NCBI GenBank assembly: GCA_944391275.1
Contig: CALXSZ010000027.1
Span: 1-6,766 of the forward strand
Origin: an uncultured Syntrophomonadaceae bacterium
GTDB lineage: Bacteria; Bacillota; Syntrophomonadia; Syntrophomonadales; Syntrophomonadaceae
Direction: 5' to 3'
DNA: 6,766 bases
Under the pieces are notes generated by a model. It was not told the DNA's origin and did not search any database. It was given only the letters and a program-made list of their open reading frames with translations. Every line of letters begins with the position of its first letter. The stretch's first letter is position 1. Of the stretch, positions 4,728 to 6,766 are shown piece by piece. The position numbers and the translations under genes are program-made.

Positions 4728-6766
4728 TTACCAATCTGCGTCAATTGAAGTAATTTTTCCACTGCTGTTCAAACTCAACGTTACCTCCACATCTTCATCG
4801 TCAAACGCTTCCTCCAGGCCATCCAAGTCATCGTCATACCGGGAAGAAGAAATATTTACGGAATAGGAAGACGCGCAGGTATACGTCACCGATGTTCCAC
4901 TATGAAAGCGAACTTCCAAAACCTCATCCCGAACGTCAATATCGCGAAGCTCTCCGGTAACCTCGCTTACGTATCCGGTAATTTTCGTGACTTCATCATC
5001 GGTATTAATCACCAGTTCCACTTCAATCGTCTTATCGTCTTCGTTAAACGCTTCGTCCAGCTCATCAAAGGACGTGATCGTATAATCGTCCCCGTCGTCA
5101 ATCTCAATCGTCAGATCATCCTCGTCCGCCAAATCGTATGACGAGCTTGAACCCGAAAGCTTCAAACGACTGGAAGACAACGAAGACAACGTTCCTTCCT
5201 CCTCTTCTTCTGACACAATGGTCAAATACGCTTCGATAATTTCATCATCGCCATTTAACACCAATTCCAACTCATCATTTTCCTGCGCCGTATATTCAAA
5301 TTTACTAAACGATACGGAATCGCCGTCAATATAGAAATCAACATTGCTATGATCTTCGTCTTCAAAATAATATCTGTCCGACGAGGAAGATTTTGATTCT
5401 TTAAAGTCGAGATATTTCCCATCGCTGTCAACGCTCTCAAAATACCCCTCTAAATTGGATTCGGAATCATCATCTTCGATCAGGTATACTTCAACGACTT
5501 CGTCGTCGCTGTTTAAAACCAGACCAATTTTATCGTTTTTCGATACCGCGTCTTCAAACCGCGAATAGCTCCTGGAACTCCCGTCCACGTAGAAATCCAC
5601 GTTGTCATAGTCGTCGTCTTCAAAATAATATCTGTCCGTCGAAGACGAGGACCGCGAACTCTTAATCGATATCGAGGAATCCGTCATGGATGCGAAATAC
5701 CCTTCTTCGTCATAGTCCTCGTCATCTTCGATCAGACGAACTTCAATGACTTCGTCGTCATCGTTGTACACCAGTTCAATTTCATCATTTGAAGAAACTC
5801 GGTCCTCAAATTTACTATACGTACTCAAACTGTCGTCAATATAAAAATCAACATTGTCGGAATCCTCATCAGCAAAATAATACTTCGTTGAAGAGGAAGA
5901 CGACTTGGTTTTCTTCAAGCTAATATAAGAATCTGTGAGGTCCTTAAAATATCCGCTCACATCATATCGATCGCTTCTTAAAGACACAACCGCTTTAACA
6001 ATTTCATTACGGTTATTGAGGGTTAGCGTGATTCGATCCCCGTATTCCGCCGAAGCAATCATGTTATTGAGGTTGACCGCATATCCTCCCAGTACAAAAG
6101 ACACCTCGCTTGCCATATTGTAGGTGTATGTACGGCCATTGACGTCTATATTAATCACCGAATTATTCATCCCAACATAGGTCCCCGAAACCGTATTGTC
6201 GGAAGTAGTCGTATCGGATGCGCTGGATAAACGCATCACGCTGGTAATGTTGGAGCCTTCATAGCTCACCGTCACCTGGTCTCCCGTTTGCAAAGAAGAA
6301 AAACTGATAGACGAGCCATTCTGCAGACATGGCGTTGAATCACCGCCGGTTAAGGTTCGGCTTGTCGAACCTGAACGGATAGTTAACTGTTTTTGTGTTC
6401 CGGAAGTCGTAATGGATTCAATGGTTCCTGAAATAACCCCCATCGATGAGGAAGTTCCTTTCCGGGCGTCTAAATAATCCTTGGTTTTCGAAACAATAAC
6501 CGCCATCTCCGAACGATTAATCGTATTCTTCGGATTAAAGTTTCCGGCGCTATCTCCTGAAATAATACCGGTCTGAACCAATAACGCAACATAGGGAACC
6601 GCCGCAGAAGAAACAGAAGCTGCATCGTTAAAAGAAAGCGACGCCTGCTGATTCACGGCAACATACTCCGATAAAGCCCGTCCAAAAATTAACGCGACGT
6701 TTTCACGTGTCGCATTTGCACTGACTCCGGCGGTACTTGTCATAAAATAGGATAAATCCGACGCTT
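4728..6766 (-). CDS. S-layer homology domain surface protein with tandem beta modules (5' end outside window)
   Basis: The frame is open through the right edge (ASDLSYF precedes the first in-window Met at 6743), so the start, signal peptide and earlier SLH domains lie outside. Numbering from that Met, residues 1-26 are the end of one SLH domain (ATRENVALIFGRAL). Residues 38-91 are a full SLH domain (FNDAASVSSAAVPYVALLVQ, then TGIISGD, GNFNPKNTINRSEMAVIV), which normally binds pyruvylated secondary cell-wall polymer. Residues 101-671 form about seven beta-rich modules beginning near 106, 187, 264, 348, 433, 517 and 590. Their pattern is G-Y/T-hydrophobic, a Ser run, Y-Y-F, V-D-F-Y, F-E-D, then a closing L-V-x-N-x-D-D-E-V strand. 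The middle three are most alike and very acidic. Architecture and acidity fit an exported S-layer or cell-surface protein. The stop at 4728-4730 is followed only by a weak hairpin and T-run. The modules resemble those of other clostridial SLH proteins, but their ligand is unknown. Confidence 0.88.
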   Translation of the reverse strand, partial: ASDLSYFMTSTAGVSANATRENVALIFGRALSEYVAVNQQASLSFNDAASVSSAAVPYVALLVQTGIISGDSAGNFNPKNTINRSEMAVIVSKTKDYLDARKGTSSSMGVISGTIESITTSGTQKQLTIRSGSTSRTLTGGDSTPCLQNGSSISFSSLQTGDQVTVSYEGSNITSVMRLSSASDTTTSDNTVSGTYVGMNNSVINIDVNGRTYTYNMASEVSFVLGGYAVNLNNMIASAEYGDRITLTLNNRNEIVKAVVSLRSDRYDVSGYFKDLTDSYISLKKTKSSSSSTKYYFADEDSDNVDFYIDDSLSTYSKFEDRVSSNDEIELVYNDDDEVIEVRLIEDDEDYDEEGYFASMTDSSISIKSSRSSSSTDRYYFEDDDYDNVDFYVDGSSRSYSRFEDAVSKNDKIGLVLNSDDEVVEVYLIEDDDSESNLEGYFESVDSDGKYLDFKESKSSSSDRYYFEDEDHSNVDFYIDGDSVSFSKFEYTAQENDELELVLNGDDEIIEAYLTIVSEEEEEGTLSSLSSSRLKLSGSSSSYDLADEDDLTIEIDDGDDYTITSFDELDEAFNEDDKTIEVELVINTDDEVTKITGYVSEVTGELRDIDVRDEVLEVRFHSGTSVTYTCASSYSVNISSSRYDDDLDGLEEAFDDEDVEVTLSLNSSGKITSIDADW
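5196..5954 (-). repeat. Three tandem 252-255-bp repeats inside the SLH protein gene
   Basis: Units at 5703-5954, 5448-5702 and 5196-5447 encode 84, 85 and 84 residues, each opening with GYF and closing with L-V-x-N-x-D-D-E-V/I. By eye the first two share roughly 60% of residues. DNA identity is also visible: CTTCAAAATAATATCTGTCC occurs in two units (near 5359 and 5618). Each unit has a Ser4-5 run just before a Lys/Arg-Tyr-Tyr-Phe. More diverged copies flank them at 5955-6428 (two) and 4731-5195 (two), so the array probably grew by internal duplication. Confidence 0.85.

Noticed and set aside
5196..5954. Possible CRISPR-like or mobile repeat array
   Set aside because: Units are 252-255 bp, in frame and protein-coding with no spacers, so they are tandem protein modules.
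4902..6123. Plus- and minus-strand open frames overlapping the SLH protein gene
   Set aside because: They arise from the repetitive, low-complexity composition of the SLH gene's tandem modules and have no start signals.

Overview
The window looks like the chromosome of a low- to mid-GC, probably anaerobic member of the Firmicutes (Clostridia-like). The evidence is a tRNA-responsive T-box leader ahead of aspS, strong AGGAGG-type ribosome binding sites, consensus sigma-A-type promoters, an S-layer-homology (SLH) surface protein, and a Cys-rich dehydrogenase of the 2,4-diaminopentanoate dehydrogenase family, which is typical of amino-acid fermenters. Genus cannot be fixed from the sequence alone.

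Layout. On the minus strand at the left edge, the first 16 codons of aspS (1-48) follow a T-box riboswitch (about 70-345) whose extended -10 promoter lies near 514-522. A divergent intergenic region leads to a plus-strand cluster: a MarR-family regulator (691-1119), a cytidylate-kinase-like protein (1225-1845) and a MepA-like MATE exporter (1842-3173). The last two overlap by four bases. The marR promoter has an 18-bp inverted repeat filling its -35/-10 spacer, so self-repression is likely. A perfect 15-bp bidirectional terminator (3183-3220) closes this cluster and the convergent minus-strand gene.

The right half is all minus strand, read from high to low coordinates. It holds a 5'-truncated SLH protein with about seven tandem beta-rich modules (4728-6766), an 82-aa two-helix membrane protein (4402-4650), and a monocistronic-looking 2,4-diaminopentanoate-dehydrogenase-like gene (3261-4289) with its own near-consensus promoter. 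Two long perfect inverted repeats sit in the gaps: a 27-bp palindrome at 4666-4692, and a 16-bp-arm repeat at 4350-4387 that covers the -35 box of the dehydrogenase promoter.

The most interesting signals are four. (1) The T-box before aspS has a specifier loop reading GAAC (overlapping GAA/Glu and AAC/Asn) and no Asp codon, which would suit a non-discriminating AspRS in tRNA-dependent Asn synthesis. (2) A nucleotide-kinase-like gene is embedded in a MarR/MATE efflux operon. (3) The surface protein carries an acidic, Ser-rich tandem repeat array. (4) The unexplained palindromes. I see no CRISPR array, insertion sequence, tRNA or rRNA gene.
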